Assembly (NCBI GenBank): GCA_014904985.1
Contig: MU128910.1
Location: forward strand, 96,825 to 160,824
Reading direction: 5' to 3'
From: Hydnum rufescens UP504
Lineage: Eukaryota; Basidiomycota; Agaricomycetes; Cantharellales; Hydnaceae
Length of the DNA: 64,000 nucleotides
Below are positions 45,914 through 57,442 of the stretch, piece after piece (positions within the stretch are counted from its first letter, which is position 1; each line of letters opens with the position of its first letter). A program made the translations under genes and the position numbers. The notes under the pieces were generated by a model. That model was not told the DNA's origin, made no database searches, and was given only the letters and a program-made list of their open reading frames with translations.

Positions 45914-48900
45914 ATGACAACTCCGGAATCTGGTGATTCCAAATCACGTATCCTGCGGCTCACAAGTACGAATTTCCCAATATGGAAAGTATGAATTGCC
46001 GCAAAAGTACGAACACTCGGCGCAATGCAGATCCTCACCGGCACCGAAAGCTGTCCCTCCCCCTCAGATGCATATGTTCCCAACTCACTCATCTCTGAGG
46101 ACGCACATGACTGGGCAGCCACTAAGCGGGCCACTGAAATTGCATTATGGACAAAACGAGATGCAGATGCGTACAACCTCATCATCGAACATGTAGATGA
46201 CAACATGATCACACAATTTGGCGATAAAAATACATCAGCCAAAATCTGGAAAGTTGTCCTGACGGTCAACCAAGATACGCACTCCGGAGTTACGGCGTTC
46301 TACATCAAGATCGGAATTATTGAACACAAGTACATTGATGGTACACCGATAGCGAACCACATTGGCTGGATACGCACAGAGAACCAACGACTTCACGGAA
46401 TGAAAAAGAGCCTCGACGACGAATTCCTAGCACTCCTACTCCTACACTCCCTCCCCAAGACTGAGGTCTGGGCTCGATTCATATCGAATACCGTCGAAGC
46501 CACATCCAACAAATCTCCACTCACCGTTGCTCACATCGAGTCCCGGCTGCTCCGGGCAGAGTCATTGACACAAGATGACACCAGCAACGCACAATCTGCC
46601 CTTACTGCGGCCACCCTAGTCCCAGCGAAAGTGAAGCCAACACGTGGCCCACTATGCACCAACTGTAGGAAGGGCCCGCACAAGGCAGAGGACTGTCGTG
46701 GGGAGGGGGGCAGGAAATTCGGCATCCCATTCGACACCCACGTCAAGGGCACAGCCACAACGCTGACACCAGTGGCTGCATTCACTCGATCAAACATCTA
46801 CCGTGGCTCCCCGCATGCATTTACCGCCTCCATACACAACAGGGACTCCTGGGCAAGGGCGAACCTAGTAACTTCCCAGACCCTAGACGATATCCTCATT
46901 GATTCTGGATGCTCATGCCATATTTCGCCTTGCCATGACTGGTTTGACGACCCAACCTTTCAGCAACTGGACAAACCTATCAACATTGACCTAGGTGATG
47001 CCTCGTCCATCTTGGCCACAGGTATCGGCACAATCCACCTAGAGCTAAATATAAATGGGAGTCCTACCCATGGCTACATCGCAAACGTCCTATATGCAGA
47101 GCGCATGGCCACCACCTTACTGTCAGTGGCTGACCTCACCAAATGCAAGCATACACTCATATTCAATAACGACTGATGTGAAATAAAGTCAAACATATCT
47201 GGCACCCTTGTTGGAGTAGCCACCCGACATGGTCCGAGCGACCTCTACTGTCTAATGGCCCGAGTCATCAATAACCCCATATCAGTCAACACTGCCACAG
47301 CATGCTCGATTGACATAAACATACTCCACAGATGACTTGGCCACCTGGGATATGACAATGTGCGACAACTAGTCAACCAGGGAATGGTGGAGGATACAAA
47401 CAAACTCTCTGGGACACAGGAATTCTGTGAAGCATGTGCCTTCGGCAAGGCGCACCGACTCCCATTCCCAAACAACAAAACCACCACACCTGGTCTCCTC
47501 GACCTCATCCATTCTGATGTCTGCGGCCCCCTCCCACCATCAATCAGCAACAAACGCTACTTTGTCACCTTCGCCAATGACCACAGCCGACGCAAATTCC
47601 TATACCTCATGTCCACCAAAGATGAAACCTTATCAAAGTTCATCGAGTTCAAGACAGTGGTGGAGAAGGAGACTGGACATCATATTAAAACCATCCGGAG
47701 CGACAACGGAGGTGAATATACATCCATAGACTTCCAACAATATCTTACAACTGAAGGGATAAAACCCCAGACATCTGCCCCATACACACCGGAACAGAAT
47801 GGACTGTCAGAGCAGGGTAACCGGACAATTGTTGAAAAGGTCAGGCTGATGCTGAAGGCGGCAGGGATGTCAAATGGGTTCTGGGCAGAAGCTGCCCTCA
47901 CTGCTACCTACCTTGCAAATGTCTCGCCCCATAGTGCATTAGAAAACAAGACTCCAATGGAAGTCTGGTCAAAAAAACGGCCCTATATTCGTGGCATACA
48001 TGAATTTGGAACAATTGCCTATACACTCATCCAAAAGGACTGCAGAAGAAATTAGACAACAAAAGTGACAAGTGCGTCCTACTGGGATACACCACTGGAA
48101 CCAAGGCATACCATTTATGGCGCATCAGAGACCACTGAATCATCACATCCCGTGATGTCTCATTCAATGATGGTATATACCTCAGAGACGCCCCACAAGA
48201 GCCATCAATCTCTCAGGACATTTGGCCAGTTGAGGTACAAGATGAAAATGGGACAGAAAACACACTAAACCAGGAGGACCATACCCTAGAGGATCCCCCC
48301 TAGAACCAAATGTACCTGCACTGATACCCATCCCCCACATCCCAATACCCCCCCCCCCTTGTTGCACCAGCACAACGGCCCCAACGAGAGCGCCAACCCC
48401 CTGCATGGCACAGAAATGACCTAGAAAATGCATCCAGTGAGAGAGATTTTTGCAATGCAGCTGGCTACCCAGATGAAAACCCAACCATGGCCACAGCAGC
48501 CACAATCACCTCACAGGAACACAACATATTTGCATTACGAGCTGTAACACTGCCACAAAACTCTGAGGAACCATGTAGCTACAAGGAGGCCATGCGAAGT
48601 CACAATGCTGACAAATGGAGAAGGGGCATCGATGAGGAAATGCAATCTATAATTGAAAACAATACATTCAAAACCCTCAAACTCCAAGATGTACCCCCAA
48701 ACTGTAAACTCATTGGGAGCAAACTCGTCTTCAAATTGAAACGAGACGCAGAAGGCAACATTGTATGCTACAAAGCTAGACTGGTTGCACAGGGTTTCAG
48801 CCAAATACCAGGAATCGACTACTTCGAGACATATGCACCCGTCACAAAAATTGCATCCATCAGAGTCGTCTGCGCAATTGCTGCAATACTCGACCTGGAA

Positions 48901-50169
48901 CTTGAACAACTAGACATTAAAACTGCCTACCTGAATGGTCACCTAGAAGAAGAAATCTACATGAAACCACCAGATGGTGTCGACACCAAACCCAACGAAG
49001 TCTGGCTGCTCCTATGCACCATCTACGGGCTGAAGCAATCCAGGAAGGTCTGGAATGACCTCATCCACAGTGTACTCATAGAGCTTGGCTTTACCTGCTG
49101 TTCTGGCGACAAATGCCTATATGTGTACCACTGTGGAGACACCCTCATGATTATTGCCCTATATGTAGATGACCTCCTCCTGGCCTCCAACTCAAAGGCT
49201 TTCCTAACCAACATCAAGGATAAACTCAGGAAACGATTTAACATCACAGAACTTGGACCAGCACACCTTATCATTGGCATAGAAATCATACACAACCACC
49301 CCAACAGGACAATCACCCTATCCCAATGCCGCTACATCTGAGACATCTGTGAACAATATGGCATGGCCAATGCAAACCCCGTACGTACCCCATTGGATCC
49401 AAATGCCCCCCTGTCCATTTCCCAATCCCCACAAAACAACGCCAAACGTGCAGAAATGAAATCTACCCCTTACCAAAACCTTACCGGGGCCCTCCTCTAT
49501 ACAGCCATGGCAACCTGACCAGACGTCGCATTCGCTGTTGGTACACTCTGCCACTTCAACTCGAATTACGGCTATGAGCACTGGCTTGCTGCCAAACGTG
49601 TCGTCCGGTACCTGAAAGGCACACAGGACCTCTCAATAGTCTATGATGGTAAACTCAACCACTCACTATCAGCAATTGTCCATGGCTATAGCAATGCCGA
49701 TTGGGCAGGCGACATTGACACACGTAAATCCACAAGTGGATACATGTTCATGATTGCCGGGGCCACAGTCACATGGAGCAGCAAGGCCCAAGTGACCCCC
49801 ACACTATCCTCAACAGAAGCTGAATATGTCAGTTCAACACGCGCCGCACAGGAAGCAATTTGGCTAAGAAACATACTCACGGACTTGGGCTCCAAACCAA
49901 CCCAGCCTACAACAGTCTGGTGTGACAACCAGAGTGCCATAGCACTGGCCACAAACACGACCGATATCAGCACACGCATGAAGCACATAGACATACGACA
50001 CCACTTCATCCGCAATGCTGTCGCCGAAAAACACATCCAGATACAGTGGTGCCCCACTGAAGATCAGGCCACAGATATACTCACCAAAGCATTGCCCCAC
50101 ATAAAACACGAGCACTTTGTACAGCTCCTAGGCATGGTACCTAGATTGCAGGGGGGTGTTGAGACGTGA
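45914..50169 (+). pseudogene. copia gag-pol with premature stops
   Basis: Starts MTTPESGDSKSRIL at 45914. A gag domain with a CX2CX4HX4C knuckle (CTNCRKGPHKAEDC, about 46655) is followed by a protease with ILIDSGCSCHIS. Integrase shows the H2C2 remnant LGHLGY...CEACAFGK, HSDVCGP, SDNGGEYTS and YTPEQNGLSE. RT shows KARLVAQGFSQIPG, YLNGHLEEEIYMKPP and LYVDDLLLA. RNase H shows STSGYMFMIAG, LSSTEAEYVSST, CDNQSAIALATN and DQATDILTKALP. One frame runs throughout except for a one-base deletion near 48040. In-frame stops lie at 45992, 47174, 47333, 48136, 48301, 48322, 49339 and about 49516; most read as CGA, CAG or TGG turned into a stop by C-to-T or G-to-A. The element is not autonomous. Confidence 0.93.
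50151..50156 (+). promoter_or_regulatory. polypurine tract
   Basis: GCAGGGGGG immediately before the 3' LTR start TGTTGAG, in the expected place for plus-strand priming; overlaps the last gag-pol codons. Confidence 0.7.
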
Positions 50170-50393
50170 CACTGCCACGTTCCAATCCGGTACATGCCGG
50201 ATCGAGTCCACAGGACTTCCCTCAGTTGTCCTCCCTAATATGGGACTGACGCTGAGGTAAAGTCCCATCAATAACCCTATATAGACAGATTACTCATGTA
50301 TCCATCATGTAAAGTTCTCGCCCCATTAGGTAGATACATATTACAGAGTTGTCCTCCCTAATACGGGACTGATGCTGAGTTCTCACCCCATTA
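50157..50393 (+). repeat. copia 3' LTR
   Basis: 237 bp. All observed differences from the 5' LTR are transitions at positions that read CG in one copy or can be derived from CG (for example CATGAC/CGTGAC, CCAGAT/CCGGAT, GACACTG/GATGCTG). Confidence 0.92.
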
Positions 50394-51562
50394 CAGGAGG
50401 TCTGGGGACACCCCTCTGGGTGTCAATTCCTATCACTGCCATAAGCCACCTCTGTGTGGTTTTGGTGTGATAGGTGCATTAGAACTTTATTTTTAGGGGA
50501 GAGGGGGGGGGATGGACCACTGCAACACCCAGAAACCACCTCTGTGAGGTTTCTGGAGGGTGGCATACTAGAGTCCTTAGCTGTCGCCATTCCCCTGTTG
50601 TTTCCACCTCTGTGTGGCTTCAGGGAGTAGCACAAGAGGGGGGGATGGACCACTGCAACACCCAGAAACCACCTCTGTGAGGTTTCTGGAGGGTGGCATA
50701 CCAGGGTCCTTAATCGTCGCCATGTCCCTATTATCACCTCTGTGTGGTTTCAGGGAGTAGCACAATTGTCGTATTCGTTGCGTTCGTATGCCCAATGGAA
50801 AGCCCTGAATCAATGCTTTCAAACAAGCCCTATATCGCGCATTTTGGTGGGGTATTGGGGCACAGTGGCTTCATCTTTCCTATGGCCCTGTTTCCCACCT
50901 TTTCCCCCATATCTCCATGAGTTCGTTTCCAATCATCTTCATAATAGGCTTGACATGGAGCTGTGAATCACAGCTTTCCATTGATCCCATTTGTGAGACG
51001 ATTGGAGGTGAACTACATGCTCAGGAGTGAGATGAGTGGTGATCTCCTCATCACCTCTGTACTCCTCCTGCCTCTTCGTCGCCAAATCCCCACCAAAACA
51101 TACGATATTGTGCTTGATCGAAAGCTGTGATTTAGGGCTTTCCAATGGTACCATTGGCGAGCTGATCCGTGGCGAATTGCACCTTCAGGAGCTCCCAATG
51201 CACTTTGGAGCTGATATTTCATTCCTACCCTCACTTTGTCATGTAATCTACATGCCTCTCCTCATATATGGGCTTGGAAGAAAGGCCTTTATCGTGGCAT
51301 TCCAATGCCAGTACATTCAGGACGATCTGATAACAACTCAAGGCACAGGAGCATTTCTAGTGTTGGGCTTTAAGGCATTCATCTGCCTTGTCATTCACAC
51401 ACTGTTTGATGGAAGCAGTGTACTATGGGGGGCTACTGGGCTTGATAGAAATCCCTCAGTTTGGGATCTCTTCCAATATTATCTTCAGGGGGATTGGATG
51501 GGTTTGAGGACTTCAGGTGTCGCTCAAGTGTTTTGCTCCTCCTCCCTTCTTCTCCTCAACTC
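50394..51562 (-). repeat. foldback arm, right, outer part
   Basis: Inverted copy of 43919-45080. It resumes at the second CAGGA with AGGTCTGGGGACACC, the complement of the sequence before 45077. Near 51540 the arms begin to diverge. Confidence 0.85.
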
Positions 51563-51988
51563 TTTCTGAAGATGCAGTTGAACAGTACCATATGGTTATG
51601 ATATGTTGTGTATATAGTACTGTTATATTCTAAAAACTGTTTGATTATATCTAAAAATTCCTAAGTGTAAGTTTGATTCCTTAAAGGCGGACTTGAAGCC
51701 ATCTATAATGGCCTTTAATTAAAGTGTTCCAAGGGCTTGAGCTTTAAGTCATCATTTTGGCCAATGTTCGGCCAATTTTCAGCCAGAAGCTTGAGTGAGA
51801 GATTTCAAAGGGAAAGACCTAAATGACCAAATTCGGCCGAAATAGTGATGGGACCATGTTAGGTCCATTATCTGCCCTGGAAGTGGTACCTAATTGGGTA
51901 GGCTTAGATGACTGACCAAGGTGAACAAGCCCGGAGTACACGGCCCCAGCGCCCTGCACCTGCTGTGGTGGGTGCAGGGTACTACAAG

Positions 51989-52378
51989 GTTAGTTTTGTT
52001 TTTTATTTTATTTTTTATTCTTGTGGTGCAAAAAGAGCAGTGTGAGCTGCTCTTTTTGCGTTGCATTGATGTCTAACTAACTTAATATTGGTTTCTTTAG
52101 ATCCTAGACTAGAACCCAAGCCCAGCCCACCACGAATCCGTGAACACGCCACAAACAAAAGCCACAAACAACCCACGAACAGGGCCTTCAACGATGCCCC
52201 CTTGAGGGACTGGAGCCCAGGCCCCCAACATGGGTGGATGAGCCACACACCTGCTGCAGCGGGTGTGTGGCCATATAAGGTATATTGTTTTTAATAGCTA
52301 CAACTGCGCAAGAAGAGCAGCAGTCACTGCTCTTCTTGTGTGAGTTTTAATTTTTAATTAACATATTTACTATTCTAG
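51989..52378 (+). other. hairpin intron-like array, 2 units (+)
   Basis: Two intron-like segments, 51989-52100 (GTTAGT to TTTAG, 112 bp) and 52280-52378 (GTATAT to TTCTAG, 99 bp), flank an exon-like segment of 179 bp. The hairpins are GCAAAAAGAGCAG / CTGCTCTTTTTGC and CAAGAAGAGCAG / CTGCTCTTCTTG; the second has paired changes on both arms. Branch-point-like CTAAC and TTAAC lie 20-30 bp before the acceptors. The exon ends with CCACACACCTGCTGC / GCGGGTGTGTGG just before the donor. Confidence 0.6.
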
Positions 52379-52864
52379 GTCAAGATGTCCCACCCCAACG
52401 CGCGAAGATACACAGCCACAAGCCCAAACCTGTGGATGCCAGGACCCCAACGAAACCCCATGCCCGGTTACACATGAACAAATGAAGGACAACAAATGAA
52501 AACCTGCTCCCTCGAGGGAGTGCACAAATGGAACCGGCCCTGACCGGGGCATATGAACCCCACCCGCTGTGGTGGGGTGTGGTGGGTATATGCAGGTGCG
52601 TGACCTGCAGGAACCACACCCCCCCCACCCCCCCCTGTGGTGGCAGACCCCAGGGGATAATATGTATATAATAATAATAATAAATAGTAAACAAATAATA
52701 ATAATAATAAATAATCTAGCACAGCCATGGATTGGCTGACAGATGGCCCAAAAACTGAATTGAAATTGCCTGATTTCGGCTGTAAGGTCTGGGGGACCTA
52801 TTAGGTACCATTTTCTGCCCCAAAAGTGGTACCTAAATTAGGTCCCCCCTGTGACTGACCAGCC
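52379..52864 (+). repeat. terminal module of the array family (+), ending TGACTGACCAGCC
   Basis: Last exon-like stretch, then ACATGAACA, the GGGGG/CCACC region, an AATAAT microsatellite (about 52668-52715), ATGGATTGGC, and the nested hairpin GGGGGACCTA-TTAGGTACC...GGTACCTAAATTAGGTCCCCC. It ends TGACTGACCAGCC at 52852-52864. The same module occurs in opposite orientation at 54998, 55448 and 59967. Confidence 0.7.
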
Positions 52865-52866
52865 TG

Positions 52867-54997
52867 GGATACAGGACTGCAACACCTTCCAAGAAGAGCA
52901 CCAGGGCTAAACCTAGCAGTCTCACCGGAGATTGTACGTCAATTTCAGGAAGGTTACAAGCACAATCCTGAGTTTAAGGCTATGTGGGCCCAAACAAATC
53001 CCATGATGGGGGAGGAAAATGTTCCAGATCCGAACATCAAAATCGAACAATTTCGACATTTTACATGAGGATGTAACAGACTGATACTTTTTAAAGATGC
53101 CGATAATCAGTCCAGGCTCTGTGTACCACAGAACAAACAATTGGACCTGGTCAAAGAGGTGCATGACTCCCCCCATGAAGCAGCACATGGATGGTGGGGA
53201 AAAACTCTGGAAGTGCTGTGGCAAGGTTACTACTGGAAGTCTATGCGAAAGGATGTTATACAGTATTGTGACACCTGTGACATATGTCAAAAAACCAAAC
53301 ATGATAGGTCAGGGCCTAAAGGTTACCTGACCCCAATCGAAGTCCCTAGCCTACCATTTGAAGTGATCAGCATGGACTTCGTGACAGGACTACCTGAATC
53401 GAAGGGACATGACGCTATACTTGTAGTAGTGGACAAACTTACCAAGTATGGAACGTTCATACCAACGACCACACGGGTCACGGCTGACCGAGTAGCAACT
53501 TTGCTATACCAAGAAGTATACAAACATTTCGGGTTGCCCAAATGGATAGTGAGCGATCGCGACCCTCGGTTCATAAGTAACTTTTGGTGGGCTCTGGCCA
53601 ACTATTTTGACACCCAACTGGCTATGTCCACGTTGCACCATCCTCAAACAGATGGCCAAACGGAGGTCATGAACCAGCATCTGGAGACCATGATTCGTTG
53701 TTATGTGAGTACTGATTGTATGGACTGGGCCAACTGGCTAGACGTGTTGGCCTCCACCTACAACTGGGCAGTACACTCATCCACCCAAGCTGCCCCCACA
53801 GAACTATTATTAGGGTACATTCCCCAGACTCCTCTACGACTATTACAGGAGGAAGCCGAACCCCTGCAAATGACCAGCCCCCTGGCCAACAGTAGAATAA
53901 ACGCTCTCAGAGTACGACAAGATCTAGCCAGAGACGCCATAGTGAGGTTGGCCGATACTCAAGCCTACCAGTACGACAAAAAACGTTGAGCCATACTATA
54001 CAAAATAGGCGACAAAGTACTAATAAACCCCCATACCCTAGAACTAGTGGATGTTAAGGGTACAGGTCAGAAGTTCATGCAATGTTGCATAGGGCCTTTT
54101 GAGATCACGGAAGTGGTTAGCCCCATGGCTTACCAGTTAAGGCTGCCCAATTCCATGCCAATGCATAATGTGGTCAATATAGAGCACCTGACATTGTATA
54201 GACGGTCAGAAGACAAGGACCGCCCCTGACTCACAAACCCACAGGACAGATTACGGTCTTCAGAAGAGTACGAGGTGGATGAAATTATCAACCACCGACA
54301 CAATAAACAAAAATGTTTGATTGAATATCTAGTCTGTTGGTTAGGCTATGGCCCAGAACACAACTCCTGGCAATCCAGCTGTGACCTAAGAAATGCCCCA
54401 GAGGCCCTACAGGAATACCATAGGAAAAAAGCACCCCCTATACCTAAGGCCACCACTCCCATTGAGATCTACTTCATGGGGTTAGCCAAACGGCACACTT
54501 CAAACACGCGCCGACCATACTGCCACATCATGATCTCCCATACTAACTTCAACGATCCACAACCAGCCCATTACATGGGTAGCCAACATCATGGCTACAC
54601 ATTCTGGGACACAACGGCTGGAGTCTTCATGCCACCGATGCTGCAGCTTACACGAATGGGACACATGGGCATACATGACTTCCTGGGCTGTAGGCCTTCA
54701 TACGAGCTAATCTCTGCCTCTTCCCCCAGTAGTCTACTTTTGGCCTTTGTCCCCACCTTCCTCCAACCCATATGCGATGTGCAATATGAGAACAAACATT
54801 TTTTCATATGCAAAGAATGCCTAGACACCCTATGGGCTTCCTGGGAGTATGCTTGGACCCAGGCAGACAAAAACGAGCATGAGTCAAAGTTCCTGATCCC
54901 CAGTCTGGCCAGGGACCTATGTTATCGCATCGACACACCTAACTGTCCCAGATTCAAGAACTTGTTCAAACCATTGTACTTCAATGATGCTCTCCCA
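52867..54997 (+). pseudogene. Ty3/gypsy integrase-chromodomain fragment
   Basis: From about 53040 the frame reads the pre-integrase H2C2 finger (LVKEVHDSPHEAAHG; CDTCDICQKTKHDR), then integrase with the catalytic D, D, E (SMDFVTGLPES; VSDRDPRFIS; PQTDGQTEVMNQ). A GPFEITEV / AYQLRLP beta-barrel follows, then a chromodomain (YEVDEIINHRHNKQ...YLVCWLGYGPEHNSW) and a 170-residue C-terminal extension (FLGCRPSYELIS; CKECLDTLWASWEYAW) of unknown family. Stops at about 53067, 53987 and 54227 all fit CGA to TGA. RT and LTRs are absent. The fragment is bounded on both sides by outward-pointing GGCTGGTCAGTCA ends. Confidence 0.9.
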
Positions 54998-55447
54998 GGC
55001 TGGTCAGTCACATGGGGGACCTAATTTAGGTACCACTTTTGGGGCAGAAAATGGTACCTAATAGGTCCCCCAGACCTTATGGCTGAAATCAGGCAATTCC
55101 CATTCAGTTTTTTGGCCATCTATTGGCCAATCCATGGCTGTGCCAGATTATATCCTTATTTATTATTATTTGTTTACTATTTATTATTATTATTATTACT
55201 ATTATTATATACATATTATACTATATACATATTATCCCCCCGGGGTCTGCCACCACAGGGGGGGATGGTTCATGCGGGTCACATACCCACATATACCCAC
55301 CACACCCGCTGTAGCAGGTGGGATCCATACACCCCAGTCAGGGGCCGGTTCCACCTGGGCGCTCCCTCAAGGGAGTGGGTTTTCGTTTGCAGCGTGTTGT
55401 TTGGCGGGTTTGTATTTGGGGGTTTGTGTGGATTGTGGTCCAGGGCA
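54998..55447 (-). repeat. terminal module copy starting GGCTGGTCAGTCA
   Basis: Begins GGCTGGTCAGTCA, then the hairpin GGGGGACCTAATTTAGGTACC / GGTACCTAATAGGTCCCCC, a TTATTATTA microsatellite and the exon-like GGGTCTGCCACC...CCACACCCGC region. It is cut at 55447 by the next copy, so only about 450 bp remain. Confidence 0.7.
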
Positions 55448-55889
55448 GGCTGGTCAGTCACGGGGGGGACCTAATTTAGGTACCACTTTCGGGGCAGAAA
55501 ATGGTACCTAAGAGGTCCCCCAAACCTTACGGCCGAAATCAGCCATTTCAATTCAGTTTTTGGGCCATCTGTCAGCCAATCCATGGCTGTGCTAGATTAT
55601 TTATTATTATTATTATTATTATTACTACTATTATTATATACATATTATCCCCCCCAGGGTCTGCCACCACAGGGGGGGGGGGGCGTGGTTCCTGCAGGTC
55701 ATGCACCTGCATATACCCACCACACCTGCCACAGCGGGTGGGGTTCATTTGCCCCGGTCGGGGCTGGTTCCATTTGGGCACTCCCTTGAGGGAGCGGGTT
55801 TTCGTTCGTGGGGGCTCGTTCGCGGTTTTTGTTCCCAGCATGTCATTTGGCGGGTTCAGAGGGGGTTTGTGTGGATTCTGGTCAAGGAT
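55448..55889 (-). repeat. terminal module, leading into a minus-strand array
   Basis: Same module, complete. In minus orientation it is the last exon-like segment after the TTCTATAG acceptor at 55890, followed by the microsatellite, nested hairpin and GGCTGGTCAGTCA terminus. Confidence 0.7.
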
Positions 55890-57263
55890 CTATAGAAATA
55901 AGGAATTCAATGTTAGTACAACATTAATGCAACGCAAAAAGAGCAGCTTATGCTGCTCTTTTTGCACCACAAGACTAAGAAATAAAAAAAAACATAACAC
56001 ATACCTTGTACCCCACACCCACAGGTGTAGGGTACTGGGGCCGTGCACGCCGGCTCGTCCATATGCTGGCTCGTATGCACGGCAGTTCGTACGGGTCCCC
56101 CGTCGTTCAGGGGTCGATAGGCAGGGTTACGGGGGGTTCTTTATTGGTATTCGTTCACGAGGGCAGTTGAAACCTACAAAATATTATTTTTAAATTAGTT
56201 AGGAAATAAGGGCCACGCAAAAAGAGCAGCTTTCGCTGCTCTTTTTGTGTGGCTTTAGCTAGTGAGGGGGCGGGACTTACCTTATATAGAACCACACACC
56301 CGCCGTGGCAGGTGTGTGATTCCGGGCCCTTATTTGGCGCAGCGCCATATGTTGCGTTGTTGGCACGTTGCTGTGTCGTGTTGCCGTGTCGTGTTGCTGT
56401 GTCGTGTTGCCGTGTACTGTGTTGTTTGTCGTTTCGCGGGTTATTGTCATGCGTTGGGTGGGCCCCAATCTAGAATAAAGCGTGTCAGTAAAAAAAAATT
56501 CTAAAGCAGTGCAAAAAGAGCAGCTTACGCTGCTCTTTTTGCGCCACAAGCATAAAGAATAAAAAATAAAAACATTAACCTTACCTTGTAGTACCCCACA
56601 CCCGCTGCTGCGGGTGTGGGGTACTGGGGCCGTACTCTGGCTCATGGGTGCAGCAGTTCGTATGGGGCCCGTCGTTCGGGTGTCGATGGGCGGGTTACAG
56701 GGGTTCTCGCATGGGTATTCGTTCGTGCGGGAAGCAATGACCTAGAATATAAGATTGTATGTTAGTTAAGAGTTAAAGACCATGCAAAAAGAGCAGCTTT
56801 TGCTGCTCTTTTTGCGTGCCTGTAGTTACTGGGGGGGGGACTCACATTATATAGTACCACACACCCGCCATGGTGGGTGTGTGGTTCCTGGGGGCCTCAT
56901 TTGGCGCAGTCGCGTCCTTGTTTGGCGCGTTGCCGTAGGTCGCATTGCCATGTGTCGCATTACCATATATTGCATCTTCATTTGGCGCATTGCTGTTTGG
57001 CGCATTGCCATGTCGCGCTGTCATGTGTCACGTTTCTGTATCATGTTGCCAGATGTTGTGTTTCTGTATCATGTTGCCGGATGTCGCGTTGCTGCGTCGT
57101 GTTTCCGTACGTTGCATGGCTGTTTGGGCTCTCGTCGTGCATTGGACGAGGCCTCAATCTAAAATAAATAAAGAGACATTAGTAAAATGTTCCAAAGCAA
57201 TGCAAAAAGAGCAGCTTTCGCTGCTCTTTTTGTGCCGGTGTATCTACTAGAACAAACACTCAC
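55890..57263 (-). other. hairpin intron-like array, 5 units (-)
   Basis: On the minus strand, intron-like segments lie at 56004-55890, 56280-56174, 56584-56470, 56845-56742 and 57263-57159 (104-115 bp). They begin GTATGT, GTAAGT, GTAAGG, GTGAGT and GTGAGT and end TATAG, TGTAG, TCTAG, TCTAG and TTTAG. Each holds GCAAAAAGAGCAGC-N4-5-GCTGCTCTTTTTG(C/T). Before most donors the exon-like segment ends with a CCACAC(A)CC / GGTGTGTGG hairpin. Translation of the exon-like parts shows no shared frame. Confidence 0.65.
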
Positions 57264-57298
57264 CTTGTGACCACACACCCGCAGCGGCGGGTGCGTGG

Positions 57299-57442
57299 TC
57301 ATGTGGTTGCCTTTTCGGGCCGTTGCTTGTTGTGGTTGCGGAGATAGGAAGCAAGATGCAGATTCAACGCTGGCAATTGCCGATACTCAAGAAGCACCCA
57401 AGTGCTGGCCCTGGGAGCACAGTACACAATAGCACCAAGCAT
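57299..57442 (-). CDS. leader open frame of the minus array
   Basis: Starts MLGAIVYCAPRASTWVLLEY, followed by RQLPALN, and ends after 47 codons, at the edge of the palindromic core. Related starts occur at 57931 (+) and 63976 (-), so the frame is shared by array copies. Whether it is translated is unknown. Confidence 0.35.
   Translation of the reverse strand: MLGAIVYCAPRASTWVLLEYRQLPALNLHLASYLRNHNKQRPEKATT

Larger units (their letters stand above)
45629..50393 (+). mobile_element. full-length Ty1/copia LTR retrotransposon, decayed
   Basis: 4765 bp bounded by 237-bp direct LTRs that begin TGTTGAGAC and end CCCCATTA. The target duplication CAGGA lies at 45624-45628 and 50394-50398. The internal order is gag, protease, integrase, RT, RNase H, defining copia. 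It inserted into the right arm of the foldback element, whose two halves rejoin perfectly if the copia and one CAGGA are removed. Confidence 0.95.
43596..51918. mobile_element. foldback (long inverted repeat) element with GGCTGGTCAGTCA ends
   Basis: The left end is GGCTGGTCAGTCA, followed by a nested hairpin (GGGGACCTA...TAGGTACCA / TGGTACCTA...TAGGT). The right end (51840-51918) is a diverged inverted form of the same module ending TGACTGACCA. Inside lie two nearly identical inverted arms meeting at about 45350 in a three-base loop. Without the copia inserted in the right arm the element would be about 3.5 kb. No transposase is visible, so its mobility source is unknown. The end module is shared with the hairpin-intron arrays further right. 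Confidence 0.65.
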
